64,000 nucleotides of DNA from Rheinheimera nanhaiensis E407-8 (GCF_000296695.1 NZ_BAFK01000012.1:1-64000), one strand, 5' to 3'. Shown: positions 18,765-30,196, counted from the stretch's first letter. The notes: generated by a model from the sequence alone, not told the origin. A program made the numbers and translations.

Positions 18765-20543
18765 TTATTGTGGTTTTGCCACCACAGCTATGCCAAGCTC
18801 AGCCAGTTGCGCCGGGTTAGCCGCCCCAGGCGCATCAGTTAGCGGGCAAGCGGCAGTGGCGGTTTTAGGGAATGCCATTACATCACGAATTGACGTAGCG
18901 CCGGTCATTAGCATCACCAGACGGTCCAGGCCAAAAGCCAGGCCAGCATGTGGCGGCGCACCGTATTTTAACGCTTCTAACAAAAAGCCGAATTTCTCGG
19001 CAGCTTCTTCATCGCTAATGCCCAGCAGGGTAAATACCTTAGCCTGCACCTCAGCAGTGTGAATACGCACCGAGCCACCGCCTAATTCAGTGCCGTTTAG
19101 CACCATATCGTAAGCGTTAGACAACAGGCTGCCTAGCTGCAGTTCGTTGTTAGGCGTGTTAACAAAAGCAGCCGTGTCCAAAGGTGACGTAAACGGATGG
19201 TGCACCGCAGAGAAGCTGCCATCGTCATTTTCTTCAAACATCGGAAAATCAACTACCCACAGCGGCTTCCAACCAGGCTGGGTAATGGCTAACTCTTCGC
19301 CCAGTTTTAAGCGCAGCGCGCCCATCGCCTCACACACCACTTTATAACTATCGGCAGCAAAGAAAATTAAATCACCATTGGCGGCGCCAGTACGGCTGAT
19401 AATGCTATTAATAATTTCTGGCGTTAAGAACTTCGCTACCGGCGATTGTACGCCATCGACACCTGCAGCAATGTCATTAACCTTCATCCAGGCCAGACCT
19501 TTGGCACCGTATATACCGACAAAACTGGTGTAGCCGTCGATATCTTTACGCGAGATTTTCTCTGCGCCGCCGGGTACTTTCAGCGCCACCACACGGCCTT
19601 TGCTGTCATTTGCCGGGCCAGCGAACACTTTAAACTCAACGTCCTTTACCAGATCGGCAATATCGACAAACTGCATTGGGTTACGTAAGTCCGGCTTGTC
19701 TGAGCCGTATAACCGCATCGCTTCGCTGTACGGCATGCGCGGGAATCTGCCCAGGTCTACCCCAAGCAACTCGTTAAACATCTGATGCACCATCTTTTCA
19801 GTCACTTCAATGACCTGCTCAGATGTCATAAACGAGGTTTCAATATCGATTTGGGTAAATTCTGGCTGGCGATCTGCACGTAAGTCTTCGTCACGGAAGC
19901 ATTTCACAATTTGATAGTAGCGGTCTAAGCCTGACATCATCAACAGCTGCTTAAACAGCTGCGGCGATTGTGGCAGCGCAAAAAACTGGCCCTTATGGGT
20001 GCGGCTTGGCACTAAGTAATCACGCGCGCCTTCGGGCGTGGCTTTGGTCAGAATCGGCGTTTCCACGTCCATAAAGCCGTGGCTATCCATAAAGTTACGC
20101 ACAAAACTGGTTACTTTAGCGCGAAACTTCAGCCGCTCAGTCATCATAGGCCGGCGCAGGTCCAGGTAGCGGTATTTCAGGCGCTGCTCTTCACTGTTGT
20201 TCTGATTAGAGTCCAGCGGCAAGGGTGCCGCTTTGTTTAGGATGATAAGCTCACTGGCATAGACTTCAACTTCGCCGGTGGCCATATCTTTGTTAATTTG
20301 TGAATCAGGCCGCGCCCGCACTGTGCCTTTTACCTGAATACAGAATTCGTTACGCAGCGTGTAGGCCACATCAAACAGGTCTTTTAAATCGGGGTCGCAG
20401 ACGACCTGCACTAACCCTTCACGGTCACGCAAATCGATAAAAATTAACCCACCCAGATCGCGGCGCCGGTTAACCCAGCCGCATAACGAAACCTGTTGTC
20501 CCACCTGTTGTGCAGTTAACAAACCGCAATAATGGCTACGCAT
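18765..20543 (-). CDS. aspS: Aspartate-tRNA ligase
   Basis: A 592-residue class II aminoacyl-tRNA synthetase that charges tRNA-Asp. It has an OB-fold anticodon-binding domain (residues about 1-105, [15 protein letters not shown]), motif 2 ([19 protein letters not shown]), the bacterial GAD insertion domain (about 285-420) and motif 3 ([13 protein letters not shown]). Length matches the bacterial form (590 in E. coli). It heads the aspS-yebC-ruvCAB run, and its tRNA substrate is encoded seven times later in the window. Confidence 0.98.
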   Translation of the reverse strand: MRSHYCGLLTAQQVGQQVSLCGWVNRRRDLGGLIFIDLRDREGLVQVVCDPDLKDLFDVAYTLRNEFCIQVKGTVRARPDSQINKDMATGEVEVYASELIILNKAAPLPLDSNQNNSEEQRLKYRYLDLRRPMMTERLKFRAKVTSFVRNFMDSHGFMDVETPILTKATPEGARDYLVPSRTHKGQFFALPQSPQLFKQLLMMSGLDRYYQIVKCFRDEDLRADRQPEFTQIDIETSFMTSEQVIEVTEKMVHQMFNELLGVDLGRFPRMPYSEAMRLYGSDKPDLRNPMQFVDIADLVKDVEFKVFAGPANDSKGRVVALKVPGGAEKISRKDIDGYTSFVGIYGAKGLAWMKVNDIAAGVDGVQSPVAKFLTPEIINSIISRTGAANGDLIFFAADSYKVVCEAMGALRLKLGEELAITQPGWKPLWVVDFPMFEENDDGSFSAVHHPFTSPLDTAAFVNTPNNELQLGSLLSNAYDMVLNGTELGGGSVRIHTAEVQAKVFTLLGISDEEAAEKFGFLLEALKYGAPPHAGLAFGLDRLVMLMTGATSIRDVMAFPKTATAACPLTDAPGAANPAQLAELGIAVVAKPQ

Positions 20544-20626
20544 TAAACCTTCCTTCTACCTTGCTAATCAGCGGCATTAAAATGACGGCTAATTATATAG
20601 AATTGACGCTTAATGTCACTGCCCGC

Positions 20627-23443
20627 TTACGAAAACACCGCCCGGGAAAAACAATACTGATTTTTACCCTGCTGCTTAATACGGTACATCAAACTGTCTG
20701 CCACTTTCAGCAGTTTGGCACTGTCGGTACCGTCCTCCGGATAAACAGCAATACCAATGCTGGCCCCTACCTGCACTTGCCCGACAGATAAGGTGACCGG
20801 CTGACTTAGCTGGTGCAGGATCTTTTGCGCAACAATGGCGGCATCATCACGGCTTAACAGCCCGGTAAGTAAAATAACAAACTCATCGCCGCCAAAGCGG
20901 GCCACTGTGTCACTTTTTCGCACAGTATCTTTAAGTACGTCCGCCAACTTGATCAGTAACTCATCGCCGGCATCATGACCAAAGCGATCATTTACCTCTT
21001 TAAAGCCATCTAAATCAATAAACAACAGCGCCAGAATTTCGTTATGCCGCGCATGTTGCAGCAGTGCCTGTTCAATGCGCTCTTTTATCAGAGTACGGTT
21101 AGGTAGCCGGGTTAAATCGTCATGCGTGGCCATAAAGCGCATTTTCTGCTCGGCCTGGCGGCGCAATGACACTTCACGGCGCAGTGACAGGTTCCAAAAC
21201 ACCACGAACACTAATAATACTGCGACGGCGCCGCCAATTTGCCACATTAAGGTACGTAACTGTGCCTTGTTGATGCCCTGGGTTATCTGAAAACTAAACC
21301 ACTTTTGGTACAGCTGCTGCCGCTCTTCTTTACCAATGCTGCGCAGGCCCTTGTTCAGCATCACAACCAGCGGCTGATAATCCTCCCGCACCGCAATGAG
21401 TGACGGATAGGAGGGTAAATCGTCTAATATCTGTACCCGCAACGATAAGTATCCCATCTGGCGTAACATCTCACTGGCGGCCTCAACTGAGTCCAGAACG
21501 TAATCGACATCCTGCTGTTGCAGCAGCTGCAGACCACGGCGTAACGAGCTTACCGGAACCACCTGTATCTGGGGATAAGTATCATTCAGATGGCGGGCCA
21601 ATTGGTAATCCTGGTAAACAGCAACGGTTTTGCCGTTTAACTGGCTGGTGCTAACTACAGTTGTGCCGTCATAGGCACTGATAACCGCCCATTGTGTCGA
21701 CCAAAACTCATCGGTGAACTTCGCATACGCATGCCGCTCCGGCCGCTCTGACACATTTGCCACCAGATCAATGTCTTTTTGTTTAAGCGCAGCTAACATA
21801 GCGGAAAAATCAGCAAAGGTGACAATTTCAAACTGAGCCTTTAAACGCCGGCTCAGGATGTCAAACATATCAACAGTCACACCAGCCGGTTCACCATCGT
21901 CGTTAACAAATTCCATCGGTGGCCAGTTAGACAGCATACCCACTTTGAGCGTACCAGCCTGTTCCAGCCATTGCTGTTCAGTCAGCGTAATCGGCACTTG
22001 CTGCAAAAACTGCGGAAAATAGCGCTGGCTGGCTTGTGTTACCCACACTTTCTCGACCTCAATCAGTTGCTGCAGTGGAATTTGATTAAAGCCCTGACGG
22101 ATTTGCTCAGCCAACTGCAGCCGGCCGCTGCGGATTAAACTGTACAGTGGCGCACTGATCCGGCTATCCGCCTGCAGTTTGAACACATCCTGTAAATTCA
22201 TTGCAGGCAAACGCTGCGCCATAATCGCCGTGGCGCCGTAAAAGCCGGCCAGTTCACCGGCCATTACCGCCTCAATCATTTGGGTAAGGGCACGAAAACG
22301 TACGAACTGAGCCTTGGGATAGCGCTGTGCCAACTCTTCAAGATAAGGTGCGTTTTCAAACAGTCCTATGGTCACGGCACTGTCGGCGCTAAGCGGTTCT
22401 TCCTCTGCGCTTTGTAGAGCATAAAAATGTGAGTCAAAGCCATATAACTGATATGCGGTAGTCACTTCTGCCGGCAATTGCTGGTTGCTGGGAAAACCAA
22501 TTAACACGTCAATGCGGCCTTTGGCCAATTGTTGCAAATTATTAAAAGAGGTGTCTGGCACAAAAGCGATTTTAACGCCGGTTGCCTCTGACCACAGCCG
22601 CCACAGCTCGACAAATAAGCCTTGCGCCTCGCCCTGTGGTGAGACATGCATATAAGGCTGGTTATCAATAGGCACACCCAATAACAGCGTATCATCATCT
22701 GCAGCAACGCCAAGCCAACGCCGCTCCAGGCGCTCAAGAAAAGCGGCCTCCACCGCGGCGGTTGCCCGCACCAGGGCTGGCGATAAAGCCGAGTCTTTAT
22801 TCATCGCATAGTTCAGGCTGATACTGCGCAGTGGCACTTTTTTATACAAGGGAAACTGGGCAATCAGCTCGTCATAGCGTGTATAGCGTGGCGGCAAGCG
22901 ATCCAGCGCACTCATCACACGGAGCTCCCCGGCCAGCGCAGCATCATACATGGCGCTAACATTCGGATACGGCTTTAAGATGGCGTTGGGTAACCATTGC
23001 TTAATGGTATCAACATGGCTGGACTTATCTATTACGCCGATAGCATAGGGGGTAAGCTCCGTCAGATTACTGGCTGAGGGCAAATCACGATGCAAAAAAA
23101 TGTTACTTTGCACTGAGATGCCGGTATCACCCAATTGATAGCGCTGTGCCCGCTCTGCAGTGTAGGCGATGCCTCCGTGTAAATGTACCGCACCGCTTTG
23201 CAACAGCTGCAAAGTTTGCGGCCAATCCGCCATGGTAAAACGCACAGCGACACCTTGCTGACGCCCTACTTCGCGCCAGTAATCTACCACCAGGCCTGAC
23301 GGCTCACCGTGATCATCAGCAAACATATAAGGAAAGCTGTCGCTGCTGATAGCTACCTGCAGGGGATCAGGCAAGCTTGCTGCAGCACTTTGGCCTGACC
23401 AACCCAGGCACAGTAACAGGCAGATTAATAATCTTATTATCAT
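20627..23443 (-). CDS. Diguanylate cyclase with three periplasmic solute-binding domains
   Basis: A 938-residue inner-membrane signalling protein. After a signal peptide come three tandem SBP_bac_3-type solute-binding domains (roughly residues 28-250, 254-480 and 494-715), one membrane helix (about 730-752, IGGAVAVLLVFVVFW) and a C-terminal GGDEF domain. The active site GGDEF is intact within VARFGGDEFVILLTG, and the product-inhibition site RKSD lies five residues upstream, so it should make cyclic di-GMP under feedback control. The ligands are unknown; related domains bind amino acids or similar polar solutes. It is divergent from the DUF72 gene. Confidence 0.9.
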   Translation of the reverse strand: MIIRLLICLLLCLGWSGQSAAASLPDPLQVAISSDSFPYMFADDHGEPSGLVVDYWREVGRQQGVAVRFTMADWPQTLQLLQSGAVHLHGGIAYTAERAQRYQLGDTGISVQSNIFLHRDLPSASNLTELTPYAIGVIDKSSHVDTIKQWLPNAILKPYPNVSAMYDAALAGELRVMSALDRLPPRYTRYDELIAQFPLYKKVPLRSISLNYAMNKDSALSPALVRATAAVEAAFLERLERRWLGVAADDDTLLLGVPIDNQPYMHVSPQGEAQGLFVELWRLWSEATGVKIAFVPDTSFNNLQQLAKGRIDVLIGFPSNQQLPAEVTTAYQLYGFDSHFYALQSAEEEPLSADSAVTIGLFENAPYLEELAQRYPKAQFVRFRALTQMIEAVMAGELAGFYGATAIMAQRLPAMNLQDVFKLQADSRISAPLYSLIRSGRLQLAEQIRQGFNQIPLQQLIEVEKVWVTQASQRYFPQFLQQVPITLTEQQWLEQAGTLKVGMLSNWPPMEFVNDDGEPAGVTVDMFDILSRRLKAQFEIVTFADFSAMLAALKQKDIDLVANVSERPERHAYAKFTDEFWSTQWAVISAYDGTTVVSTSQLNGKTVAVYQDYQLARHLNDTYPQIQVVPVSSLRRGLQLLQQQDVDYVLDSVEAASEMLRQMGYLSLRVQILDDLPSYPSLIAVREDYQPLVVMLNKGLRSIGKEERQQLYQKWFSFQITQGINKAQLRTLMWQIGGAVAVLLVFVVFWNLSLRREVSLRRQAEQKMRFMATHDDLTRLPNRTLIKERIEQALLQHARHNEILALLFIDLDGFKEVNDRFGHDAGDELLIKLADVLKDTVRKSDTVARFGGDEFVILLTGLLSRDDAAIVAQKILHQLSQPVTLSVGQVQVGASIGIAVYPEDGTDSAKLLKVADSLMYRIKQQGKNQYCFSRAVFS

Positions 23444-23464
23444 TATGTTATTCTTGCCGCTATT

Positions 23465-23498
23465 GTTAGTTTCACGCTGCTAGTTAGTTTTACGCTGC
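23465..23498. repeat. Eighteen-base tandem direct repeat in a divergent promoter region
   Basis: GTTAGTTTCACGCTGC and GTTAGTTTTACGCTGC lie two bases apart, giving an 18-base period with one mismatch, between the divergent diguanylate cyclase and DUF72 genes. It could be a binding site repeated on one face of the helix or simple slippage. Confidence 0.6.
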
Positions 23499-23521
23499 CA
23501 CTTTAAGAAGGTCAAGCCAGC

Positions 23522-24355
23522 ATGTTGTATCTTGGTTGCCCGGTGTGGGCCAATCCGGCCTGGAAAAATTCAATATATCCAAAAGATCAGCCGGCAGTGC
23601 AGTATCTGGCCCAGTATGCGCGTTTCTTTAACACGGCTGAGGGCAATACCAGTTTCTATGCTGATCCCTCAACTGAAACCCTGACACGTTGGCAACACGA
23701 CACACCGGACGATTACCGCTTTGTGTTAAAGGTGCCGCAGCGCTTAAGCCATCAACAGCAAGCTGACCTGTCGCAGCTGACCGCCTGGTTAGCGCTGCTG
23801 TCGCCACTGGCACACAAACTGGCCTTGGTGCATCTGCAATTACCGGCCCATTTGGGGCCCGATACGCTACCACGCCTAAGTAGCATGGTGCAGCAAATAA
23901 GCCAGCACTATCGCTGTGCGGTTGAAGTGCGCCACCCGGCCTATTTTGACAAAGGCCAGCACGAAGTTGCTCTGCATAAGATGCTGCAGCACTATGGCGC
24001 TGAGCGGGTGGTGATAGACAGCCGGGCGCTGTTTGCAGTGCCGCCAACCACACCCGCCCTGGTTGATGCGCAGGCGAAAAAGCCGCGGGTCGCGGTGCAT
24101 GCCATCAGCTTTAGCGACACACCCATGCTGCGCTTTATCGGCAGTGACGACATGGCATTAAACCGGCAGTTTTATCAGCCCTGGCTTGGCAAAATTACCC
24201 AGTGGCTTAAGATGGGTAAAACACCGTTTTGCTTTTTTCACACACCAGACAACACCCTAGCACCGCAGCTATGCCGGCAGTTTGCCACCGATTTGGGCTA
24301 TCCACACCCTTGCCTGGCGCCGTGGCCGGGCGAGCAGCAATACAGCCTGCTGTAG
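23522..24355 (+). CDS. DUF72 family protein (YecE-like)
   Basis: A 277-residue TIM-barrel-like protein of the DUF72 family, beginning MLYLGCPVWANPAWKNSIYP. Recognisable segments are FFNTAEGNTSFYADP, YRFVLKVPQRLSH and CAVEVRHPAYF. E. coli YecE lies near cmoA/cmoB-linked genes and the same order is seen here, immediately before cmoA. Biochemical function is not established. A possible GGCGCTT/AAGCGCC hairpin followed by five T lies in the gap before cmoA. Confidence 0.85.
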   Translation: MLYLGCPVWANPAWKNSIYPKDQPAVQYLAQYARFFNTAEGNTSFYADPSTETLTRWQHDTPDDYRFVLKVPQRLSHQQQADLSQLTAWLALLSPLAHKLALVHLQLPAHLGPDTLPRLSSMVQQISQHYRCAVEVRHPAYFDKGQHEVALHKMLQHYGAERVVIDSRALFAVPPTTPALVDAQAKKPRVAVHAISFSDTPMLRFIGSDDMALNRQFYQPWLGKITQWLKMGKTPFCFFHTPDNTLAPQLCRQFATDLGYPHPCLAPWPGEQQYSLL

Positions 24356-24376
24356 TGTCGGGCGCTTTTAGGCTAA

Positions 24377-25150
<774 letters not shown>

Positions 25151-25158
25151 GGTCAACT

Positions 25159-26124
25159 ATGCTCGATTTCTCAGCGTTTTACGCCCAACTGGCGCAAAAT
25201 AAATTACACCGCTGGCTGGAAACCCTGCCGGCTCAGCTGGCCAATTGGAGTAAAGAGGCGCTGCACGGTGACTTTAAACAGTGGCAAAAAGTCATTACCA
25301 ACCTGCCACCAACCAGCGCCAGCCAGATTGAATTAAAGCAACAGGTACAATTTGGTACGGCAGAGGACATTAGCGCCGGTCAGGCACAGCAAATCCGTTA
25401 TTTGCTGCAACAGCTTAAACCCTGGCGTAAAGGCCCTTTTAACATTCACGGCATTGAGATCGATACCGAGTGGCGCTCTGACTTTAAATGGCACAGGGTA
25501 CTGCCGCATATCAGCGCGCTGAAAGGCCGCACAGTGCTGGATGTCGGCTGTGGCAGTGGTTATCACCTGTGGCGTATGCGCGGTGAAGGGGCCGACTTTG
25601 TCGTGGGGATAGATCCGTCACAACTCTTTTACGCCCAGTTTCAGGCCATCAAGCATTTTAACCCAGACCCGGCAGTTAACCTTATCCCCATTGGTATTGA
25701 CGAGATGCCGCCACTAAAACAGTTTGATACGGTATTTTCCATGGGCGTATTGTATCACCGCCGCTCGCCGCTGGATTTCTTACAACAGCTAAAGAACCAG
25801 CTGCGCCCAGGCGGTGAGTTAATCCTGGAAACCCTGGTGGTGGAAGGCGACGAGCATACCGTGCTGGTGCCTGGCGAGCGCTATGCCAAAATGCGTAATG
25901 TCTGGTTTATTCCCAGCGTTGCAGCACTAACCCATTGGCTGTCACGCCTGGGCTTTAGTCAGGTGCGCTTGGTCGACTTAAACCAAACCAGCCTGGCGGA
26001 GCAGCGCAAAACCGACTGGATGGACAATGAAAGTTTAATTGATTTTCTTGATGCAACTGATCATAGTAAAACCATCGAAGGCTACCCGGCGCCACTTAGG
26101 GCCGTGATTATCGCCAATAACTAA
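25159..26124 (+). CDS. cmoB: tRNA U34 carboxymethyltransferase
   Basis: A 321-residue enzyme that transfers the carboxymethyl group of carboxy-SAM to 5-hydroxyuridine-34 of tRNAs for Ala, Leu, Pro, Ser, Thr and Val. The methyltransferase core begins at about residue 115 with [18 protein letters not shown], followed by [14 protein letters not shown] and [17 protein letters not shown]. Coupled with cmoA in one transcript. Confidence 0.97.
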   Translation: MLDFSAFYAQLAQNKLHRWLETLPAQLANWSKEALHGDFKQWQKVITNLPPTSASQIELKQQVQFGTAEDISAGQAQQIRYLLQQLKPWRKGPFNIHGIEIDTEWRSDFKWHRVLPHISALKGRTVLDVGCGSGYHLWRMRGEGADFVVGIDPSQLFYAQFQAIKHFNPDPAVNLIPIGIDEMPPLKQFDTVFSMGVLYHRRSPLDFLQQLKNQLRPGGELILETLVVEGDEHTVLVPGERYAKMRNVWFIPSVAALTHWLSRLGFSQVRLVDLNQTSLAEQRKTDWMDNESLIDFLDATDHSKTIEGYPAPLRAVIIANN

Positions 26125-26148
26125 CCCTGCCGGAGTGCTGACACCACT

Positions 26149-27045
26149 ATGCCTTACCGCCCTCGCTCAACCTTAGAACAATGGCGCATTTTGCAGGCAG
26201 TGGTAGACGCCGGTGGCTACGCTCAGGCAGCCGATGTACTAAATAAAAGCCAGTCGTCACTGAACCATGCGGTGGCAAAATTGCAATCGCAGCTGGGGGT
26301 AGAATTACTCGAAGTACGTGGCCGTAAAGCCTATTTAACCGAAGCCGGTGAAGTGATGCTGCGCCGCTCCCGCCTGCTGACCCAACAGGTTGAAGACTTG
26401 GAGCTGCTGGCCTCGAATATTAACCAGGGCTGGGAGCCGGAGATCCGTATTGCGGTAGAGCTGGCCTACCCAAGAACGTTTTTAAATCAGGCCTTGGCAG
26501 CGTTTTATCCGCTAAGCCGCGGCAGTCGTATTCAGCTGATTGACAGCGTCATTACCGGCAGTGCAGAGATTATCCAGCAGAAAAAGGCCGATTTAGTCAT
26601 CGCCGCCGCTGCGGTAATTCCCAAAGGCTTCCTGGGTGAACCGCTTTGTGTTACCCGCTTTATTCCGGTTACCAGCGCCAGTAACAGCCTGGCCGGCGCA
26701 GGCGAGATTGATCAGAATGAGCTAAGCCAGCATTTGCAGCTGGTGATCCGCGACACGGCGCAAAAGCCACAGGAAAATGCCGGCTGGTTGCGTGCTGAAC
26801 AGCGCTGGACGGTGGATAACTTTGCTGAAGCGATAGAAATACTGCAGCTGGGGCTGGGCTTTTGCTGGTTGCCGGATTTTCTGGTTAACGATGCCCTCGC
26901 CGCCGGTCAGCTGGTACAAATAAACTTAAAGCACAGCAGCGAGCGCATTGCCGCCATTTCGCTGGTGACGCCAAAAGAAGAAACCCTGGGCCCCGGCAGT
27001 AAACAGCTGCGTCAGCTTATTCTGGCCGCCCATCAAAAAACCTGA
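26149..27045 (+). CDS. LysR-family transcriptional regulator
   Basis: A 298-residue LysR regulator: an N-terminal winged helix (residues 8-66, with GGYAQAADVLNKSQSSLNHA) and a periplasmic-binding-fold effector domain (about 92-295, PEIRIAVELAYPRTFLNQAL). It follows cmoB by 24 bases in the same direction and is seven bases before a hypothetical gene. It is not divergent from an obvious target, which is unusual for LysR genes, so its regulon cannot be guessed from position. Confidence 0.9.
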   Translation: MPYRPRSTLEQWRILQAVVDAGGYAQAADVLNKSQSSLNHAVAKLQSQLGVELLEVRGRKAYLTEAGEVMLRRSRLLTQQVEDLELLASNINQGWEPEIRIAVELAYPRTFLNQALAAFYPLSRGSRIQLIDSVITGSAEIIQQKKADLVIAAAAVIPKGFLGEPLCVTRFIPVTSASNSLAGAGEIDQNELSQHLQLVIRDTAQKPQENAGWLRAEQRWTVDNFAEAIEILQLGLGFCWLPDFLVNDALAAGQLVQINLKHSSERIAAISLVTPKEETLGPGSKQLRQLILAAHQKT

Positions 27046-27052
27046 GGCTTTT

Positions 27053-27472
27053 ATGCAACCATCTATGTCACCCCAAGAGCTGGCCAACCTGATGCAGGGC
27101 TCTGCCACAGACGCCGTTCACTACGCGCAAGACGAGCATCAGCTGCAACTGGATAATAGTATTGACAGCTTACATCAGGTCGATACCTTGCTGAGCAGCT
27201 TGCACCAGCGCGAACAGCAACAGCGCCACAGCGCCGAGCTGGTGTTTACGCTGTGCAATATCATTGGTGCCTATGTTGGCCAACTCTTTATCGCTAACGT
27301 TGGCGGACACTGGCAGCTTAATCAGGCCGACAGTGACGCGCCCTTTGTGTACGTGCAATTTCAGGATAAAGAATTTCCTTTTGCATCAGTCTGTTATCAT
27401 AAAATTACCCGCGACAATAGCATTAGCCTATACGACTATGTAAAACAAGCCATGGCAAATGCTATGCAGTAA
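27053..27472 (+). CDS. Hypothetical protein following the LysR gene
   Basis: A 139-residue cytoplasmic protein without signal peptide or membrane segment. The first 60 residues are polar and helical (many Gln, His, Asp). The second half has a conserved-looking block, LCNIIGAYVGQLFIANVGGHW, then PFVYVQFQDKEFPFASVCYHK, which suggests a compact alpha/beta fold. I do not recognise the family with certainty. The seven-base spacing after LysR points to co-transcription. Confidence 0.65.
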   Translation: MQPSMSPQELANLMQGSATDAVHYAQDEHQLQLDNSIDSLHQVDTLLSSLHQREQQQRHSAELVFTLCNIIGAYVGQLFIANVGGHWQLNQADSDAPFVYVQFQDKEFPFASVCYHKITRDNSISLYDYVKQAMANAMQ

Positions 27473-27548
27473 GGCTTTTGTCGGCGGCGTTAAGCAGGTA
27501 AAATGCCGCCACTTTTAGCCTTTCCACTTTAGCCATTCGAGGATAGCC

Positions 27549-28592
27549 GTGAGCGAGCAGAAAACATCATTAAGCTACAAAGACGCCGGAGTTGACATAG
27601 ACGCAGGCAATGCGCTGGTCGAGCGTATTAAAGGCGCAGTAAAACGCACGCGGCGCCCAGAGGTGATGGGCGGCTTAGGCGGCTTTGGTGCTTTATGTCA
27701 GATCCCGGCCGGTTATAAAGAGCCGGTGTTGGTGTCAGGTACTGATGGTGTCGGCACTAAGCTGCGCCTGGCGATGGATTTAAAACGCCACGACGGTGTC
27801 GGTATTGATCTGGTCGCCATGTGCGTGAACGACTTAGTGGTACAAGGTGCTGAGCCACTGTTTTTCCTCGATTACTATGCCACCGGCAAGCTGGATGTTG
27901 ACACAGCGTCTGCAGTAGTGAATGGCATTGCCGAAGGCTGTTATCAGTCTGGCTGCTCGCTGGTGGGCGGCGAAACAGCAGAGATGCCCGGCATGTATCA
28001 CGGTGAAGATTATGACATCGCCGGTTTTTGCGTGGGCGTGGTCGAAAAAGCCGACATTATCGATGGCAGCAAGGTAAAACCGGGCGATCAGCTGATTGCA
28101 CTGGCCTCTTCCGGCCCGCACTCTAATGGCTTTTCACTGATCCGCAAAGTGCTGGAAGTCAGTGGTCAACGCCCTGATACCTTGTTGGAAGGTAAAACCC
28201 TGGCCGACCATTTGCTGGAGCCTACCCGCATTTATGTGAAAAACCTGCTTCAGCTGTTCAAACAGCTGCCGGTACATGCACTGTGTCATATCACCGGTGG
28301 TGGTTTTTGGGAAAATATTCCCCGCGTATTGCCTGACAATACCAAAGCAGTCATTGACGGTACCAGCTGGCAGTGGCCGGCTATTTTCAACTGGTTGCAG
28401 CAGCAGGGTAATATCAGCCGGCATGAAATGTACCGCACTTTTAACTGTGGTGTCGGCATGATAGTAGTAGTACCGCAAGACAAACTGCAGCAAGCACTGA
28501 GCTTGTTAACTGCAGCCGGTGAAACCGCCTGGCACTTGGGTGAAATTCATGCTGCTGCCGCTGGTGACGAGCTGGTCATCATTAACGAATAA
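27549..28592 (+). CDS. purM: Phosphoribosylformylglycinamidine cyclo-ligase
   Basis: A 347-residue AIR synthetase, the fifth step of purine synthesis, ATP-dependent ring closure of FGAM. Marks: [19 protein letters not shown] at the start, [25 protein letters not shown] (ATP-binding glycine-rich loop), [12 protein letters not shown] and [15 protein letters not shown]. Translation starts at GTG with AGGATA upstream. purN follows after eight bases, the usual pair. Confidence 0.98.
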   Translation: MSEQKTSLSYKDAGVDIDAGNALVERIKGAVKRTRRPEVMGGLGGFGALCQIPAGYKEPVLVSGTDGVGTKLRLAMDLKRHDGVGIDLVAMCVNDLVVQGAEPLFFLDYYATGKLDVDTASAVVNGIAEGCYQSGCSLVGGETAEMPGMYHGEDYDIAGFCVGVVEKADIIDGSKVKPGDQLIALASSGPHSNGFSLIRKVLEVSGQRPDTLLEGKTLADHLLEPTRIYVKNLLQLFKQLPVHALCHITGGGFWENIPRVLPDNTKAVIDGTSWQWPAIFNWLQQQGNISRHEMYRTFNCGVGMIVVVPQDKLQQALSLLTAAGETAWHLGEIHAAAAGDELVIINE

Positions 28593-28600
28593 GGCTGCTG

Positions 28601-29248
28601 ATGAAATCTATCGTTGTGCTGATTTCCGGCAGTGGCTCTAACCTGCAGGCCTTAATTGATGCCTGCAGCAGCGGTTTTGTCCCGGGCAAAATCAGTGCTG
28701 TTATCGCTAACAAAGCCAATGCCTATGGTTTGGTGCGCGCCAGTGAAGCGGGCATCAGCACCCAGGTGTTAAGCCACAAACACCACAGCAGCCGCGAGGC
28801 TTATGATAATGCGCTGATAGATGCCATTGACCAGCATCAGCCTGATCTGGTGGTACTGGCCGGCTTTATGCGCATTTTGACACCGGCCTTTGTGCAACAT
28901 TATCAGGGCCGGCTGCTGAATATTCACCCTTCATTGTTACCCAAATACCAGGGCTTAAACACCCATCAGCGTGCTATTGATGCAGGCGATACCGAGCATG
29001 GCTGCAGCGTCCACTTTGTTACCGAGCAGTTGGATGGCGGCCCGGTGATTTTGCAAGCCAAGGTGCCGGTGTTCAGCGATGATGACGCCCAAAGCCTGGC
29101 CGAGCGCGTGCACGAGCAGGAACACCGGGTTTACCCGCTGGTAGTGCGCTGGTTTTGTCAAAACCGTTTACAACAGCATGCAGATAAGGCATCGTTGGAT
29201 GGCAATGTATTAGCTGCCAACGGTTATGCCAATGAAGATGAAGACTAA
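28601..29248 (+). CDS. purN: Phosphoribosylglycinamide formyltransferase
   Basis: A 215-residue GAR transformylase that uses 10-formyl-tetrahydrofolate. It starts IVVLISGSGSNLQALIDAC; the folate site motif LAGFMRILTPAFV and catalytic Asn/His in NIHPSLLPKYQGLNTHQRA, with the aspartate of TEQLDGGPVILQA, are all present. The 3-prime end overlaps the DUF3108 gene by up to 23 bases. Confidence 0.97.
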   Translation: MKSIVVLISGSGSNLQALIDACSSGFVPGKISAVIANKANAYGLVRASEAGISTQVLSHKHHSSREAYDNALIDAIDQHQPDLVVLAGFMRILTPAFVQHYQGRLLNIHPSLLPKYQGLNTHQRAIDAGDTEHGCSVHFVTEQLDGGPVILQAKVPVFSDDDAQSLAERVHEQEHRVYPLVVRWFCQNRLQQHADKASLDGNVLAANGYANEDED

Positions 29249-29999
29249 ACACCGCCGCTGGGCGCCCGCACTCTTGTTGGGCGCTCTGCTAAGCCCGCTA
29301 TTAAAAGCCGAAACCCCGATACAAGCCGCCCCCCCGGCACTGGCCAGTTTTAAAGCGGATTACGCCGTTTACCGTGCCGGCAAACAGCATGGTACTGCCC
29401 AGCGTTATTTAAAGCTGACTGAACAAGGTTATCAGCTGGGCTACAGCAGCGATATCAGCTGGATGATTTTCACCGACAAACGCCAGGAAACCTCCGATTT
29501 TAGCCTGCAGGATGGCCGTATTCAGCCAGAGCGTTACGTACTGCAACGCTCTGGCACCGGGCCTAACCGCTATTACGAGCTTAACCTGGACCCGGTGGAA
29601 AAAACGCTGAGCGAAGGTAAAAAGCGCACCGTTAAACAGGTTAGCTGGCAGGACGACTGGCTGGATCAACTCAGCTACCAGTTGCAACTGGTATTGGATC
29701 TCAAAGCCGGTAAAACCGAGTTTCACTATAAGGTGTTAAACCGTAATGGCAACGCCAAGATGTACCATTACAAAGTGGTGGCCGAAGAAATATTACCCTT
29801 ACCTTACGGCCGCATTAACACGCTGCGCATCGCCCGTATTGAGCAAAACAGCGATAAACAAATCTACGCCTGGGTGGCGCCCGAACTGGATTACATGCTG
29901 GTGCGGCTGTGGCGGGGCGAAGATAACGTCGAGCAATTTGATGTGCAGCTGCACAAACTGGACTTCACACAAGACCCGCCGCCAGCGCCGGCAAACTAA
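29226..29999 (+). CDS. DUF3108 family exported protein
   Basis: About 257 residues. A hydrophobic N-terminal stretch (APALLLGALLSPLLKA) is a signal peptide; the rest is a DUF3108 beta-rich domain (about 45-245) with FKADYAVYRAGKQHG, YELNLDPVEKTLSEG and APELDYMLVRLWRGEDN. Members follow purN in many gammaproteobacteria and have no settled role. Three in-frame ATGs lie within five codons and no strong ribosome site chooses between them. Overlap with purN indicates coupling. Confidence 0.85.
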   Translation: MPMKMKTKHRRWAPALLLGALLSPLLKAETPIQAAPPALASFKADYAVYRAGKQHGTAQRYLKLTEQGYQLGYSSDISWMIFTDKRQETSDFSLQDGRIQPERYVLQRSGTGPNRYYELNLDPVEKTLSEGKKRTVKQVSWQDDWLDQLSYQLQLVLDLKAGKTEFHYKVLNRNGNAKMYHYKVVAEEILPLPYGRINTLRIARIEQNSDKQIYAWVAPELDYMLVRLWRGEDNVEQFDVQLHKLDFTQDPPPAPAN

Positions 30000-30010
30000 C
30001 ACCCTCAGTC

Positions 30011-30035
30011 AGACTGCCAGGATATCTGGCAGTCT
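30011..30035 (+). terminator. Hairpin after the purMN-DUF3108 operon, probable terminator
   Basis: A perfect ten-pair stem AGACTGCCAG/CTGGCAGTCT with a five-base loop lies eleven bases after the stop codon. The following sequence is ATCCCCCCGTTTT, so the T-run is weak and displaced. Confidence 0.5.
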
Positions 30036-30167
30036 ATCCCCCCGTTTTACAGCGATTTACGCTATTTTACCGGCCAAAACTGAGCCTAACGGCTATGCTT
30101 AGACGTACAGGTCGTAACGTTGCAACTTAAGTTGACAATCACTTTGCCGGTCAAAGCCAGCAAAGGC

Positions 30168-30196
30168 TTGCAACTTTTGCTAAAGCGTTCTACTCT
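30168..30196 (+). promoter_or_regulatory. Promoter of fadE
   Basis: TTGCAA and TACTCT are separated by 17 bases, about 40 bases before the fadE start codon. The predicted start of transcription falls within the FadR-like site. Confidence 0.5.
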
